DNA of 64,000 nucleotides from Boswellia sacra (lineage: Eukaryota > Streptophyta > Magnoliopsida > Sapindales > Burseraceae), in contig SNVD02010010.1 of the NCBI GenBank assembly GCA_013180625.2, positions 186,001-250,000 of the forward strand, given 5' to 3'. The position numbers and the translations under genes were made by a program. The stretch's first letter is position 1; every line of letters starts with the position of its first letter. Shown here piece after piece: positions 44,931 through 58,656 of this stretch. The notes beneath the pieces are model-generated. The model ran no database searches and was not told where the DNA came from. It saw nothing but the letters and a program-made list of their open reading frames with translations.

Positions 44931-47900
44931 CACTACCGTCTAAACTGTAATATTTTTAAGAAATCAATGTTTAATGATTGTATATGTTATATGTGTTACT
45001 TTATTACTTTGATCTTATGTCAAATTTTTGTAATTAAGAAGGATAATTGCTTTGCATGTTGATTTGCATTAACAAGATTACAGGTGAAGATTTGTTTATT
45101 ATTTTGCCTAAAATGAAAAGCAAAAGTTATAAGAAATCAATATGTTTTCGGAATGTGTTCATGCCTATCTCCAACACACCTAAATCCGTTGCATGCTTAG
45201 TAGACACCCAATTTGATATGTAATGTGTGTGTAGAGAGAATTATGTTATATTTGGCATTTCTTTACATTTGGATTTCGTGCGATGAGAGATGTTTCAAGG
45301 GGTACCTTTGGGATTCAAGATGTGTATACATATTTGTACACTCAAAAGGACTCACCGATTTGAACATTTTATCATCTTTTAAAGTTTATGAAGAAATTGA
45401 CAGTGTTTATATATAACTCAGAAAAAAAAGTGTATAAATATACACTTCAGTGTATAAAATGTGTTCATATATATTGGCATCATATATGAGCATATGTAAG
45501 TCTTAACATACGAGCTATATATTTTCTTTACTTATTGATTTTTTCAATCGTCTTGCAGATTTATCGTGATTCTCAGGTTAGTGAAGCATTTAACTCTCAG
45601 TGGGATTTGGCATGAAGACTCCCTATTTCTTGGATTCTATATATGTAATTCATTAATTAAAGTAATCTATTTTTTAATATTTGAAAATATTTGAAAATAT
45701 TCTAAGGTTCAAATTGTTTTCCTTTGGACATGTCATGGGAAGATTATGTAAGCAGTAGATTTGCATGATTAATTTTAGTTAATGAAGAAACACCAGTACC
45801 CTGCAATAGCTTGAAGTACCCCTGGGTCCCCTTCCGGTTGGAATTGTGACTTTGATGGTGCTTTTATTTTCAACTTTTTATCTTCAACAATTAACGTGCC
45901 AAAAATTGAGTGATTTTATGGTGCCAAAGAAACGAAACAAAATATGAGGCCGTAGATAATATTTCGAATATTGAAAAGATAGAAATGTTTCTGAAGTGAG
46001 AGATTCTAATTAATAAAGCTATTTTCGGTTTGTATGTATGCGTGTAACTTTTGAAACTCATATAACTAATCAATGTGCTGCAAGTTCTATTATATCTATT
46101 AATATTTCTACAAGCTTGGGATTGTATTAAACTATAAATTATGTGTACGTGTTTTTTAGTGTCCCATGCATGAATCATTGTCAAGTACTGTGTCTCTGTA
46201 AGAGAGACACTAGATATGGTTACGAATTTTATAAGTTTTTTATAAAATGGAGAGGACTATGCATAAGAACTCCAACGATGATTGAACACTGAAGAAGTGA
46301 AGATCAAAAAGAATATTTGAGGGTAAAAATAGAAGAATATATAATAGAATTAGGATTTAATCCAAGACTACGTACAAGACAAATAAAGAAGTGATCAAGT
46401 GTTAGACCTAAAGAATGGGAGACTCTAAAGCAAAAATAAAAATTAAAGAGAGGATAAACAAATAAATTAATTTAAAAAGAGAGAGAATAAAAAAGTTAAT
46501 TGAATTTGTTTACTCTACTAATCTAAATGATCTTAACGAGGCAAAACTTAAAATCATTTGTGAAAACATCATCTTATGTCAAACGAAAACTAAGAAAACC
46601 ATTTAATATAAATTTCAGAAAATCGGGAGTGGAAAAGTATTTGCATTTAAAGTGACAGAATGGGGCGACACTGATACACACAATTAATATGGAACTGTTC
46701 CATCTTGCCATTGCTTAATCTCCTTGCTCCTGAAGGTGTAGTTATAGTTGTTGAGCTTTTAACAGATGGCTAGGTTTCTTCGCACGGATCTCATGGCTGC
46801 TTTTTTGTTTTTGTTTTATTTTTTAGTTTATTATTATTGTTATTTTTATGGGAGCCTTCAACTTTCTTGTTTGTTCTTCGTAACTTGCTGTTTCTAGGTT
46901 ATCTTGTTTTATCTTCCTTATTGTATGTACTCTTTACTTAAATTTAATACTACCCCTATGTGCTTCCATTGTCCATAAAGATCGGATTTAAAGAAAGTGA
47001 CTTCAAACTCTCATAGCAATTCGAAAGTAATATTTCCTTTTGTTAGATTTTATATTTCAAAGATTCTTTTTCCACATCCTATAAATCGAATTGGGTTGAG
47101 TTCGGTGGTTCAATTTTTTGCTCATCCAAGGTTTGTTTAGATAAATCTTATTAGCTTTATTTTTCATTTTTAACCTTTCACGTAAGGGGATTTTTTTTTT
47201 GGGGAAAATTTAATGGGTTTTTAATGAGAGAAATTTAACTACCATATTTTTTTAAAAGAATTTTTAGATAAATTTCTGGAAAATTAGAAATAACCAAGTA
47301 TGTCATTCGAAAAAGAATCATTACAATATAAACAATAACAGTACACTTATAAAGTTGGGATAAAAGTTTGTATCCCAATTGAGGTGGTAACTGACATTTC
47401 AATCCCTTTAATTTGCCATATCACACCTTTGATTAAATTAATTAATTACGCTTAAACGTGTTATAGCATCCGTTAACCCAACTGTTCATCTCCTTCTCAC
47501 CTACTATTACAACAAATCTCACATGCGCTACGTGAAATTCCTCCTCTACTGGATTCAGAGAAAGACTAAACTTGTGTGACTATGAGTTTCAAATGGAGAG
47601 ATGGATTTGATTGAATCTAAACTGATTTAGCAAGCCAAATTATCTAAGGAAAAGCACCGAATTAAGGAGATGAAGAACTACGTTAACAGAGGTGCTGACT
47701 TGAGAAGGAGATGAATAGTTGCGTTAACGAATTAGGAGTTTTGGATGAAGAAACAAATTTTATGGCATCTAAACTAATTTAGCAAGCCAGATTATCCAAA
47801 GAAAAATGCCGAATTGTCAAGGAGATGATGATCTGCATTCACAGAGGTGCCGACTTGAGAAGGAGATGAACAGTTGCATTAATGGAAGTCGTAATACGGT

Positions 47901-48040
47901 TTAAACGCAGTTAATAATTTAATCAATACATTATTTTTTTCTCTTATTCATGTTAATGCATGATCAATATGTAGATAACTTTTAAAATAATATTTTTATC
48001 ATGTAAATATATTAATTTATTTTTTGATTTATTATATGTG
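44931..48040. other. Gene-free region
   Basis: AT-rich with scattered short frames and no supported gene. A small hairpin GTGTCTCTgtaAGAGAGACAC lies near 46190. The one structured feature is the tandem duplication at about 47609-47900. Confidence 0.45.
47609..47900. repeat. Tandem duplication with a period of about 152 bp
   Basis: Two copies of a unit beginning 'aatctaaactgatttagcaa' (47614) and 'catctaaactaatttagcaa' (47766). Both contain 'ggtgctgacttgagaaggag' or a one-base variant and 'atgaa(t/c)agttgc'. Confidence 0.75.
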
Positions 48041-48050
48041 TTTGTCTCAT

Positions 48051-48682
48051 AGACGAAGCTAGAAAATTGATAAAGGAGGGGCGAGTTTATCAATGATAAA
48101 ACCTAAAATCTTTTTTAATAAAAATCATAAATTTAGCTTTTAAATTTATTTAATACGAATAAAATCGCTTTAAACATTATTTAAATTTTAAAAAATTGTG
48201 TGACAACAAATTTGTTTGTTGTCATTAAGTACAATGTAATTCATTTTAACATTAAATTAATCATCATATTGAACCTTTAAACCTCATTTTTGTAAATCAC
48301 TTTTCACAAAATTTGTTATGCATAATATTCTCCCAAAGCTTCTAATGTATATAGATTGACCATGTTTAACAATACAAAGTCCATCCCAAATAAATAAAAA
48401 TATAACTCCTAGTAGATATCAAATTCTAATATTAATATAGATTTCACGAACCAAAACTAAAGTGATTAACAATTAACTAAAAAAATTATTAAGTTTAGGC
48501 TTTTGAATTTTAACTTGTAAGAGAAAAAGAAAAAAGGAAATATGAACATTTTCGTTTAATTATGGGTCAATTTGAGAATTTTTTAAACATCTATGGTTAT
48601 TTTGAAATTACATATCAATTTTTTTCTAAAATGTAAGGAGGGGCAATTGCCCCTCCTTGTCCCTTACTAGCTCCGTCTGTGA
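48051..48682. mobile_element. Mutator-like MITE
   Basis: The perfect 10-bp duplication TTTGTCTCAT (48041-48050 and 48683-48692) flanks a 632-bp segment. Its ends are AGACGAAGCTAG and, inverted, CAGACGGAGCTAG. A self-complementary 'aggaggggcaattgcccctc' occurs near the right end. No coding capacity. Confidence 0.82.
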
Positions 48683-48755
48683 TTTGTCTCATGAATTTGT
48701 GGCTAGACGGTATGTTGAGATATGAATATATGACCTCCGTCTCGGAAAACCAGAA

Positions 48756-49680
48756 ACCAAGACCGGGCTTTTGCACTTTTTAAGCCAAAATTAGGCCAAA
48801 ACCATTTTCTAGAACCAAATTAATTATGGATTGTGTGGGCCATGTGCAGTTGGTATAGACATGAGTACGGATGGTAAAATATACCTCAGAGTTGGGGATC
48901 TTCGAGGATCCACCTCTGTTTGGGTGGGAATTTAGGTAGATTTTATAGGGATGGAGCGAGGATGGGGATAGTTTTTATGGGGATGGAGTAGGGATGGGAT
49001 AGAATTCTAATCCTCACATTGTGATGGGGTGGAGATGGGTTTACTACTCCCCACCCTACACCCGCCCTGCACCCTACTATTATATATAAAAATATAAAAT
49101 TTATTGTTATTTTTATTTTGTTATAATAAATTATTACATATAAAAAATGTTTAAACTTAAAAATACTATTTTTATTTGATATTTAATCATTGAATTGATT
49201 ATTGAAAAAACATAAAACTATATTATTATCTAAAAATAAAAGGTTATATTATTTTGATAAAATCCTAAGTTTAATTGTATAAAAGATATTGGCATAAGGA
49301 GTGGGGTAGGGTTGGGAAAAGCATTTCCTGCATGAAGATTCCCTCACCTCGGCCTACAATAAAAAAATATAAGGAATGAGTGTTAAATTGAATAATGTGG
49401 TGAGAAATGGGAAGTGTCTGCCAACCCTGCCCCACTCCATTGTCATTCATAGACATGAGATCGAACAAATATAAATAGAGTGATTCTATTTGAGCCCACT
49501 AATTTCTTCACTAACCAAAAACAGGGCTTGTTGCTTTTTAAGCCAAAATTGGGCCAAAATCCTTTTCCACGCCCAAGTAATTTATGGGCTGAATAGGCCA
49601 TGTGCTGCTGGTTTGAACGTGAGATCCAACAAGTATAAATAGAGTGAATCGATCAGAGCCCACTAATTCTCTCACTAGCT
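48756..49680 (+). repeat. Tandem duplication containing a TATA-box promoter-like unit
   Basis: A unit of roughly 170 bp occurs twice. Copy 1 runs 48756-48865 plus 49452-49505, and copy 2 about 49508-49680. Shared words are 'ttttaagccaaaatt', 'ggccatgtgc', 'tataaatagagtga' and 'gagcccactaatt'. Copy 1 is interrupted by the hAT MITE at 48866. A TATAAATAG box falls at the same place in each. No downstream ORF is recognised. Confidence 0.65.
48866..49451. mobile_element. hAT-like MITE
   Basis: The perfect 8-bp duplication GACATGAG (48858-48865 and 49452-49459) flanks a 586-bp segment with weakly matching ends (TACGGATGGTAAA and, inverted, TATGAATGACAAT). The interior has G-rich 'ggggatggag' repeats on the left and a complementary 'ccctgccccactcc' on the right, as in other plant hAT MITEs. 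Confidence 0.75.
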
Positions 49681-51899
49681 CTATTCCAGAATATATCTAC
49701 TTTAATTTTGAAATCACCTTTTTTTTTAAATTTTTTTAATGATTACTTTTAAGTTTTAAGCTTTACATTATAAAACCTCTTTTAATTTTAATCCAAAAAC
49801 AAAACCATAAATTTTTGCTAGAAGATTAATAAGCAGATTATTCGCAAAATATTTGTTATTAGATAGAAGAGAGGGCAGCAAAATTTGATGAACGATTCAG
49901 TTTTATCTTTGATCAATTTGTTCAGTACGAATTTAGGTTTATCTCATCATTTTTTTTGTTTTGTTTTAAATTATCGTAGTTTCTGGTGATTTTTTTTCTT
50001 CTTCATTTTTCTTATTTAAAAATTTCACTTGCTTCCCTTTTTTTAACCTTTTTTTAATCTATATTCTCGTTTCTGTCACTTGTTTCTGCTTTGTCTCTTC
50101 TTATCTCATGTATTTTCCAAAGTTTTGCAGGGAACTAAAGTCATTCGGTATTTGACAAAAAAATATAAGAATATGATTGTTAATTTTTATGCTGAGTAGC
50201 AAGAATGTAGGGTATTATGGTCTGATTATATATAAAAATTAAAAAAAAAGGGGCTAGACAGAGTTTTAGTGGGGCTATTTAGAACTATTGGCATAAACAT
50301 GAGGATTGATTCGATGCGGTTTTGCCCTTTTGGGTGGTTTAGCTAGGTTGGAATTTAGGTGCATGATTTTCGGATTAATTTAAATTTTGTTTAGTGAAAA
50401 AAGTTTTAAGTAAGAAGGTTTCTTTTTTTTTTTTTTAATTCAATAATAGTATTATTTGATCACTATTACTTGCAGATATCATGTCAAGCATTTATTTTTA
50501 ACTAGTTGAGATAAAAGAATTATAGTTAGATATATTATTAAACTATATAAAATATGCGAATGAATATAACATAATCATTGATCATACCATAATTAGAGAC
50601 ACCCCAAATGCCAAATTTAATTAGCAAAAGAAGATATTTACCTTCAGGTTCCACTTGGTCTTTTTGTCCAATCTCCAATTCGAGGTGTGTTAGGATACCT
50701 CCAAATCAATTGTGATAGCATTATACTGTAAATCAGTGTTCAAATTAATAAATATAAAAATGACTTTTCTTCTATAGAAGTAAGTTGTCTATTTTGTTGC
50801 ATATAAAAATAGATTTGTATAAGTTTACAACCGTGGATCATATAATTAACTACTACAAAATAAGGAAATTATGTACGTGGAATTGAAAAAATTCCGAAGT
50901 GTTGATCCATAATTATATACAATGTAACAGTCACCATGTCTATTAATTAATACATCTATAAAACTAATGTCTCTTTCAGATATTACATACATGATTCAAC
51001 TTGCAAAACAAATATCGATCCAAAAAATATTATTAGCTTGTCAACTTAAAGTAATTTAAATGAATAATTGCGTTAACAATCTAGGTTAACATTTTGGATA
51101 TGTTAAATAAACTATTTTTGATCTCTACATAAATGATACCTATAGTTTATTTTCCAAGCAAAAAGGCTATAGCATGCTTTTGCTAATTAATTGGTAGATT
51201 AAAGGGGAAAAAAGGGTGTATATATTATATGCTTGATCAAGAATATAAGCTAGGCAAGAATATTCTATGAAGTATATGTTGTTTCTGATATCTGCAGCTA
51301 AAGAGTTGAAACATTTTTATTTTTACACTTTTGGCACATTAACATAATAATTAAACAATACTGAGATTGAGAGAGTGTTCGCATATACACAAACATGTCG
51401 GAAAGATTGAATATTCTTCCCATTTTGTAAGGGAATGATCGAGAAGGGGAATTAATATTGTTTGTGGTTATGTTAGCTGCTGTCAAGTTTTTGTCTCTCT
51501 TTGCGCTTTATATTCTTCTTGGTTTCTTCAACACTAATCTTCTCAACTGAGCTTCTTCATATGCAAGCAATGTAAATGCGAGGACAAAGACACAAAAAGT
51601 TAGCAATAATTCCGGCAAAAAGTGAGAAAAGAAAGGTTAAGAAAAGTTCAAAGCCCGGATAGAAAAGAGGAAATGAGAAAGGAAGAAGAAATTTTTTTAC
51701 AAAGATGCCTCTTTTAACTCTTTACAAGTATTCACCCCCTCTAAACTTGATGGAGTTGACTTAGTAAATTAATATTAATTTAGTTAAACATTAATTTTTA
51801 GATAAAAATAGAATTCCAATTAGAAGCTTCAGCAACATATATAATCTTTCATCATCTTCATACACCAATTAAGACATCAAGCAAAATACAATAAATAAT
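49681..51899. other. Gene-free AT-rich region
   Basis: No gene, RNA gene or transposon terminus is supported. Around 51480-51560 a short minus-strand frame is Lys/Arg/Glu-rich but too brief to call. Confidence 0.4.
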
Positions 51900-52813
51900 A
51901 CGGTTAGTGTCAATGTGACATGTGACAAATTTCATGCATGTGCAATGCATGTGACTAAATTTTATTTTTGTCAACTTATGATAAAAACATGTGTGATATT
52001 CTTTTTCCTAGTGCATGATAAGATATTTATTTTAAGAAAGCATATAATTATTGGAAAGCTTTTAGAATTGGAATGCTTTTGATACTTATCCTAATTGGCT
52101 AGTATTTTAGTTGATTACAATTTCCTATTTGGATTAGAATATTGTGATATGCTTTCCTATAGTTTATTTAATCATCATATTTTAGTTTTGCAGGTCTTTG
52201 ATGATGATTAGGATTGTTGATTACATGAATAATATAGCTGTTCATGCAGACTATATAAAAGGAAGCACTCAAGGCTTAACGATAGTGAAGATAGAGTGGT
52301 GTATGTGCAGAAACGTGGAAAGCACTTGACTTTGTTTTTCATGATCTTCATTGTAAAATCTTTATCATTGTATTAATTTAGACTATGTATGACTCAAGCG
52401 AGTTGAGTATGTGCATAGAACTGATTTGTAAGAGTTATTGAGTCATGTAAGTTTAAGAGAGTTGAGTGATTACATGATTCTGTAACAGTTATTGTGGTTA
52501 TGTCTGACTAAACTGTTGTAGTTAAGTCCAACGTGTCTGTGAAGAGCAACATCAAAAGAGTGTGCGAAAGACTTTGGCTGTGATCACGGGTGATCCAGTT
52601 TATATAGATTAGATTAGTGAGTAAGTGGATGGCTACTACTGTAAAGAGTCCTAAGTCGAGTGTAAACACATACAGTATTATGGATTGCAACTCTTATTAC
52701 CCATGGATGTAGGCTGATTGATATCTGAACCATGTAAAACATTTTATTCCGTTATTATTAACTATTTCAGTTACGTCTGTGATAACTAATCATACACTGC
52801 AAAAACTAACAAT

Positions 52814-52825
52814 TGGTATCAGAGC
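52814..52825 (+). promoter_or_regulatory. Primer-binding site of the first SIRE-like element
   Basis: TGGTATCAGAGC, initiator tRNA-Met type, just after the presumed end of the 5' LTR. Confidence 0.9.
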
Positions 52826-52870
52826 GGGTTCATTGACATACAAGTATAGATCAAGCTTTTCTTTTACAGG

Positions 52871-55800
52871 TATGGAAGGACTACATAATGGAAGTTCAGT
52901 CACTCAACCACCATTTCTCGAGGATGGAAATTATCGCTTATTGGAAGGTTAAGATGAAGATCTTTTTGAAATCCCTTGATGATAGAGCTTAGACCAGCAT
53001 TGTTCATGGATGAACACCACCAACGAAGACTAATGAAGCTGGATAATGAGTTGAGAAACTTGAAAATGAATGGAATGAAGCCGAATATAGACTGTCAAGC
53101 TAGAATTCTAAGGGAATCAATGCCATCTTTAGCGTTGTCAACATTCAACAATTTGAGTTGATCTCAACGTGCACCACTATAAAGCAAGCACGGGATATTC
53201 TTGAGGTAAAGCATGAAGGTATAGAAAAGGTAAAAGATTTTAAATTGCTTACTTTGACTTCAAAGTTCTAAAATCTTACTATGCATGAGATGAGACCACA
53301 AGTTATTTTCATACTAGGCTTTGTGAAATAACTAATGCTACTTACATGCTTGATGATGATTATTTTGAGGCTAAAATAGTAAGAAAGATCCTTAGATCTT
53401 TACCGGACAAATTTTAGCCTAAGGTTACAGCCATTGAAAAAAGCAATAACGTGAAGATCCTGAGGGTTGATGAACTACTTGATTCTCTTCAAGCGTATGA
53501 GATGGGGCTGAAATCAAGGAAGAAGGAAAAGAGCATTGCTTTTTCTACCGCTTCAGAAAAGAAAGAATGTAATGATTCCGATGATGAGCAGATTGCGTAT
53601 TTGACAAAGACCTTTGTCAAATATATGAAGAAGAATCTCAAGAAAAAAATCCTGAGAAAGTGTAGAAAGTAAAGAACTTTGATGCAAAGAAGTTTCTCAA
53701 AGAACCAACCCAGAAGATTCAGGAAAAATCTGATAAGAAAGGCGAAGTACAATGCTTCGAATGTAAAAAATTTGGACATATACAATCTAAGTGTTCGAAC
53801 TACAAAAAAAGGATGGATAAAGGCTTGCATGTAACCTGGAGTGATGACTTAGAAACAGATTCTGATGATAGAGAACATTCGAGTAATTTTGTTGCATTTA
53901 CTGGTAATGTGTCTGAAAAAGGTAAAGTAGTCGTGTTTGACATAATTGAGCAAAATAGATCAGACAGTGATGGATCAGATGCAGAGGAGGAAGCCGATTA
54001 TCAAGAGGAATTTCAACTTACTTATAATACACTTTATGAAACATGGAAAAAACATAAAGCTCAAATTAATAATCTGCAGAAAGAGAGAGAAATTCTCAGA
54101 TGTGAGAAGACATATGCTAAAGATTGCATCAGTAAACTAGAGACAGTTGTGAACCAGAAAACTGAAGAGATTGAAAAACTCAGATCTGAACTTGCAGAAA
54201 CTCATAAGTGCATTGATAAACTTAAAGTTGGTCTAGCTCGACTGGATCAAGTTCTAAGCCTTGGAAGAAAAAACACAAATAAGCATGGCTTGGGATTCGA
54301 TAAAGGTAATATTGCTTTAACTTCCAAAACAATTTTTGTTAAAGCTTCAACTAATATTTTAGGTTCAAGTTCAAGCGCTAGCTCTCAAAACTCAAAAGTT
54401 AAAGATGTCTTTGTCTCACCCATGAGTTTCCTTAAGTCAAGCCCAGAAAAGGTAACCAAATTTGTTCCTACTTGTTATTTTTGTGGTATAAAAAGTCAAA
54501 TTAGACATAGATGTTGTAAGCTGTTGAGTCATATTGCATAAGAAATCTAAATAGTAATTACTTCAGACTCGACCAATTTAGGTTAAGAAACAGATAACTG
54601 CGTGAAATGTTGCATTTACTGCTTTAAAATTTATAGCTAATAATTTTGAGTATTTTTGACAGTGGATGCTCAAGACACATGACTGGGAATAACAACTCTT
54701 GAAAAACATAAGATCTTGTAATGAAGGGACAACCACGTTTAGTGATGGAGCTAAAAGCAAGATGCTAGGTAAAGGTACTTTGTGTGTTAAAGGTTTGCCT
54801 GATTTGAAAAATGTTTTGTTTGTCGAAGGGCTGAAAGCTAATTTAATCAACATTAGCTAAATTTGTGATGACCAATTTAAGGTAAATTTTACAAAAAGTA
54901 GATGGATGGTTTTAGACAAAAATGAAAATTGCATTCTTGAAGGCACACGATCAAATGACAATTGCCATTTGTTGACAAACATTAATGCATTTTCTACCAA
55001 AATATCAGATTTAGAGTTATGGCACTAAAAGCTATGACAAATAAACTATAGGGACTTAGTTAAATTAACTAAGACTGAAGCAGTTAAGGGTGTTCCTACT
55101 ATTGATGATAAACCAAATGGTATTTGTGGACCCTGTCAGTTAGGCAAACAAATAAGAGGATCATATAGCACTAACACACACCTTAGCATCTATAAGATTC
55201 TAGATTTATTACCTATGGATCTTATGGGACCAATGTAAATTGAGGGCATTGCTGGAAAGAGATATGTTTTTGTTATTGTTGATAACTTTTCAAAGTTTAC
55301 TTGGGTTGATTTCATTCGTGAAAAATCTGACACATTTGAAGTTTTCAAGAACTTATGTGTTAAACTTGAGAATGAACAAAATAGGAACATTGATAGAATT
55401 GTAAAAGTTCGAAGTGATCATGGGAAAGAATTCAAAAATGTTTCCTATGTAAATTTTTGTAAATTTCATGGTATATCTCCTGAATTTTTAGCTCCAAAGA
55501 CACCTGAACAAAATGGAGTGGTAGAGCGGAAGAACAAGTCTTTACAAGAGATGGGAAGGGCATGTTGAACAGCAAAAAGCTAACGACAAGGCTATAGGCA
55601 GAAGCTATCAGCACAGCATGCTAGATCTCCAATAAAGTGTTCTTACGACCTGGAATAACACAAACCCCCTATAAAATTCTGAAAGGAAGGAAACCTAACC
55701 TCAAATATTTTCATGTTTTTTGTTGCAAGTGCTTCATCTTGAATGATAGGGAACAGTTGGGCAAGTTTGATGCTAGGAGCGACGAAGGAGTTTTTGTTGG

Positions 55801-57772
55801 ATACTCAACCAATAGCAAGGCTTATCTATCGTGTTTATAACTTGAGAACTGAAACCATTATGGAATCAGTCAATGTGGTGTTTGATGATACTAATGATTT
55901 CTCTGTTTATTCTCAGGAAAAATAGATTATTTGTTTGACGAAGGATGCAGATGATACAGAAGATTCAAACTTAGCTACTACATACTACAAAACAGAATTA
56001 GTTACGACTAATACAACCAGTGCAATTAAGTCAGACAAAATTGAACCATCAGACAATGCTGATCTAAATAGAAATCAAATAAGAGATATTGGTATTAGAA
56101 AAGATCCTCCTACATAGATTCAAAAGGCACATCCCACAACTTCAATCATTGAAAGTTCAAAAAGCACAATGAAAACCAGAAGCAAGGAGAGAAATATGGT
56201 ACGTCATACTTGTTATGTCTCTTTAATAGAACCAAAGAATGTCAATGAAGCATTAAAAGAAAATGTTTGGATAAATGCAATGCAAGAAGAATTGAATCAG
56301 TTTGAAAGAAACAAAGTATAGGTGTTAGTTCCTAGACCAAAAGATGCAGATGTTGTAGAAACTAAATAGATATTTAAAAACAAAACTGATGAAAATGGGC
56401 AAGTCATTAGAAACAAAGCTAGATTAGTTGCACAAGGTTACACTCAAATTGAAGGAATTGATTTTGAGGAAACTTTTGCACTCGTTGTTGGACTTGAATA
56501 TGTTAGGTTGCTACATACTATTGCATGCTTGTTGAACTTTAAATTGTTTCAAATGGATGTTAAGACAACCTTCTTGAATGGCTATCTTAATGAAGAGGCT
56601 TATGTTGAACAGCCTAAAGGATTTATTGATCCTAAACATCTAAATTTTGTATATAATTTTCATAAAGTATGCTTCAACTTATTTCATGTATGGTTTGAAA
56701 CAAGCTCTTAGAGCTTGGCATGAGAGATTAACTAGCTTTTTGATTCAAAGAGGCTACACTAGAGGAAGCAATGATAAAACTTTATTCATTAAACATGCTT
56801 CAACTTATTTCATTGTTGCTCAAGTGTATGTTGATGTTTTGTCTTCGATTCCACAAACAAAGCAGAACTAATGAGGTTGTTGAGCTAATGCAGAGTGAAT
56901 TCGAGATGAGCACGGTAGGTGAGTTGAATTTCTTTCTTGGTTTACAAGTAAAGCCACTTGAAAGTGGAATTTTTATTTCACAATCAAAGTATGCTAATAA
57001 CTAGGTAAAGAAATTCGAACTAGACAAGGCCAAGACATTTAGATCTCCTATGAGTACTAACATCAAGCTAACAAAAGAGAATATAGGTAATGATGTTGAT
57101 TCAAGCCTTTATAAGAGCATGATTGGAAACCTCCTATACCTGACTGCAAGCAGACCAGATATCAGTTTCAGTGTTGGCTTATGTGCTCGTTTTCAGTCAT
57201 GTCTGAAAGAATTACATTTATCAATAGTGAAGAGAATTATCAGGTATGTTCATGGGACATCTGATTTTGGAATATGGTTTACTGAGGACACAAATACATA
57301 TCTTACAGGTTATAGTGATGCAGATTGGGCAGGAAACATAGATGATAGGAAAAGCACTTCGGGTGGTTGCTATTATGTAGGCAATAACATTGTTTCTTGG
57401 CATAGTAAGAAGCAAAACAACATCTTATTATCTACAGCAGAAGCTGAATATGTAGCTGCTGGAAGCTGCTGCACTCAATTATTTTGGATGAAACAAATGA
57501 TAAGTGACTATGGTATTAATCAAGATTCAATAACCTTGTTTTATGATAACACTAGTGCGATTAGTATCTCAAAAAATCCAGTCCAACATGCTAGAACGAA
57601 GCATATTGATATAAGACATCATTTTATTAGAGAGCTTGTTGAATCCAAAATAATCCACATTGAACATATTTCTACCGAGAATCAACTAGCTGACTTATTT
57701 ACTAAAGCAATTGATGCATCAAGATTTGAAAAACTAAGAAAAGCCATAGGCATTTGTCAGTTATCTGCATAA
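52871..57772 (+). pseudogene. Decayed gag-pol of the first SIRE-like element
   Basis: Gag starts at an ATG at 52871 ('SSVTQPPFLEDGNY') and loses frame within 80 bases. A CCHC zinc knuckle ('CFECKKFGHIQSKC') lies at about 53758-53800. An intact 242-residue frame at 53813-54541 is a coiled coil (about residues 85-140) ending in a second Cys-rich motif ('CYFCGIKSQIRHRC'). The protease-end motif 'SGCSRHM' is near 54662. Integrase spans about 55090-55570 ('RSDHGKEF', 'TPEQNGVVERKN'), RT about 56330-57010 and RNase H 57050-57772 ('YSDADWAGNIDDRKSTSGG', 'LLSTAEAEYVA'). RNase H is the only pol domain still in one long frame. In-frame stops and shifts elsewhere make the element inactive. Confidence 0.88.
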
Positions 57773-58656
57773 AAATCGTGTTTAGTTATGTTATTTATAT
57801 CTACAACATCATTAGTCAATTTTTCAACTTAAGCATGATTGAGCTGCTTTGATTGTTTAAATTTACCAGTAATTTAATGTAAAACTAGAGAAGGCTACCA
57901 GTTATGATGTGTGAAAGTTATCCTTAGAGAGTAGTTTCAATTTATCTAGAAAATATGTTAAGACAACTCACTCTAATGGAAGAGGGCTACCTCATTTTAT
58001 GTGTGAAAGCTATTAATTTTATAGCAATAATTCTTGTTGAGATTAATATTTGTATGTGTAAGAAGAATGCTCATGTTGACCACTCAATAGAATTGAATGC
58101 TTAGATAATAAAAATTGATGTTGATACGTGCTTAATCAGCTTTGATACATGCTTAGTTTTAAAATGACTTTATGAAGCTCAGATATTTCAGTTATGTAAA
58201 GTTTTATTGTTTTCAATTATGTGCAATATAACTTTTGACCAGTGCTTCCTGTCTGACTTTGTTTTTTTCTTATGTGTTGATGTGTCAATAAAGTAAGCCA
58301 CGTCAGCAAGGTCGTTTTGAGGAAAAGTTTGTTTAGTGGCAGGAAGATTTTGGTAATTTAATGATTTTATAAGACTTCAAATTGCCTTATTTAATGAAGA
58401 TTTTCAAACATTATTTTTGGAAATTACCATAATTAATATGATAAATATCAGGAAATTTTCTCTTTCTTGGAATTTAAATCCTTTTGGAAAGCGAATTTCA
58501 TTCAAATTTAAATTCCTGAAATCTAGATTGGATTGGGATTTTGTGTTGGTTATATCACACTTGGTTCTTAACTCTTGATTATATAAATTCCATATTTGTT
58601 TTTATCTCTTTATTAACCTTAAATCGTAGCATATCTTCTTATTCTCTTAAACCATC
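57773..58656 (+). other. Spacer between pol and the envelope-like ORF
   Basis: AT-rich, no coding sequence recognised. In intact SIRE-type elements a spacer also separates these ORFs. Confidence 0.4.
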
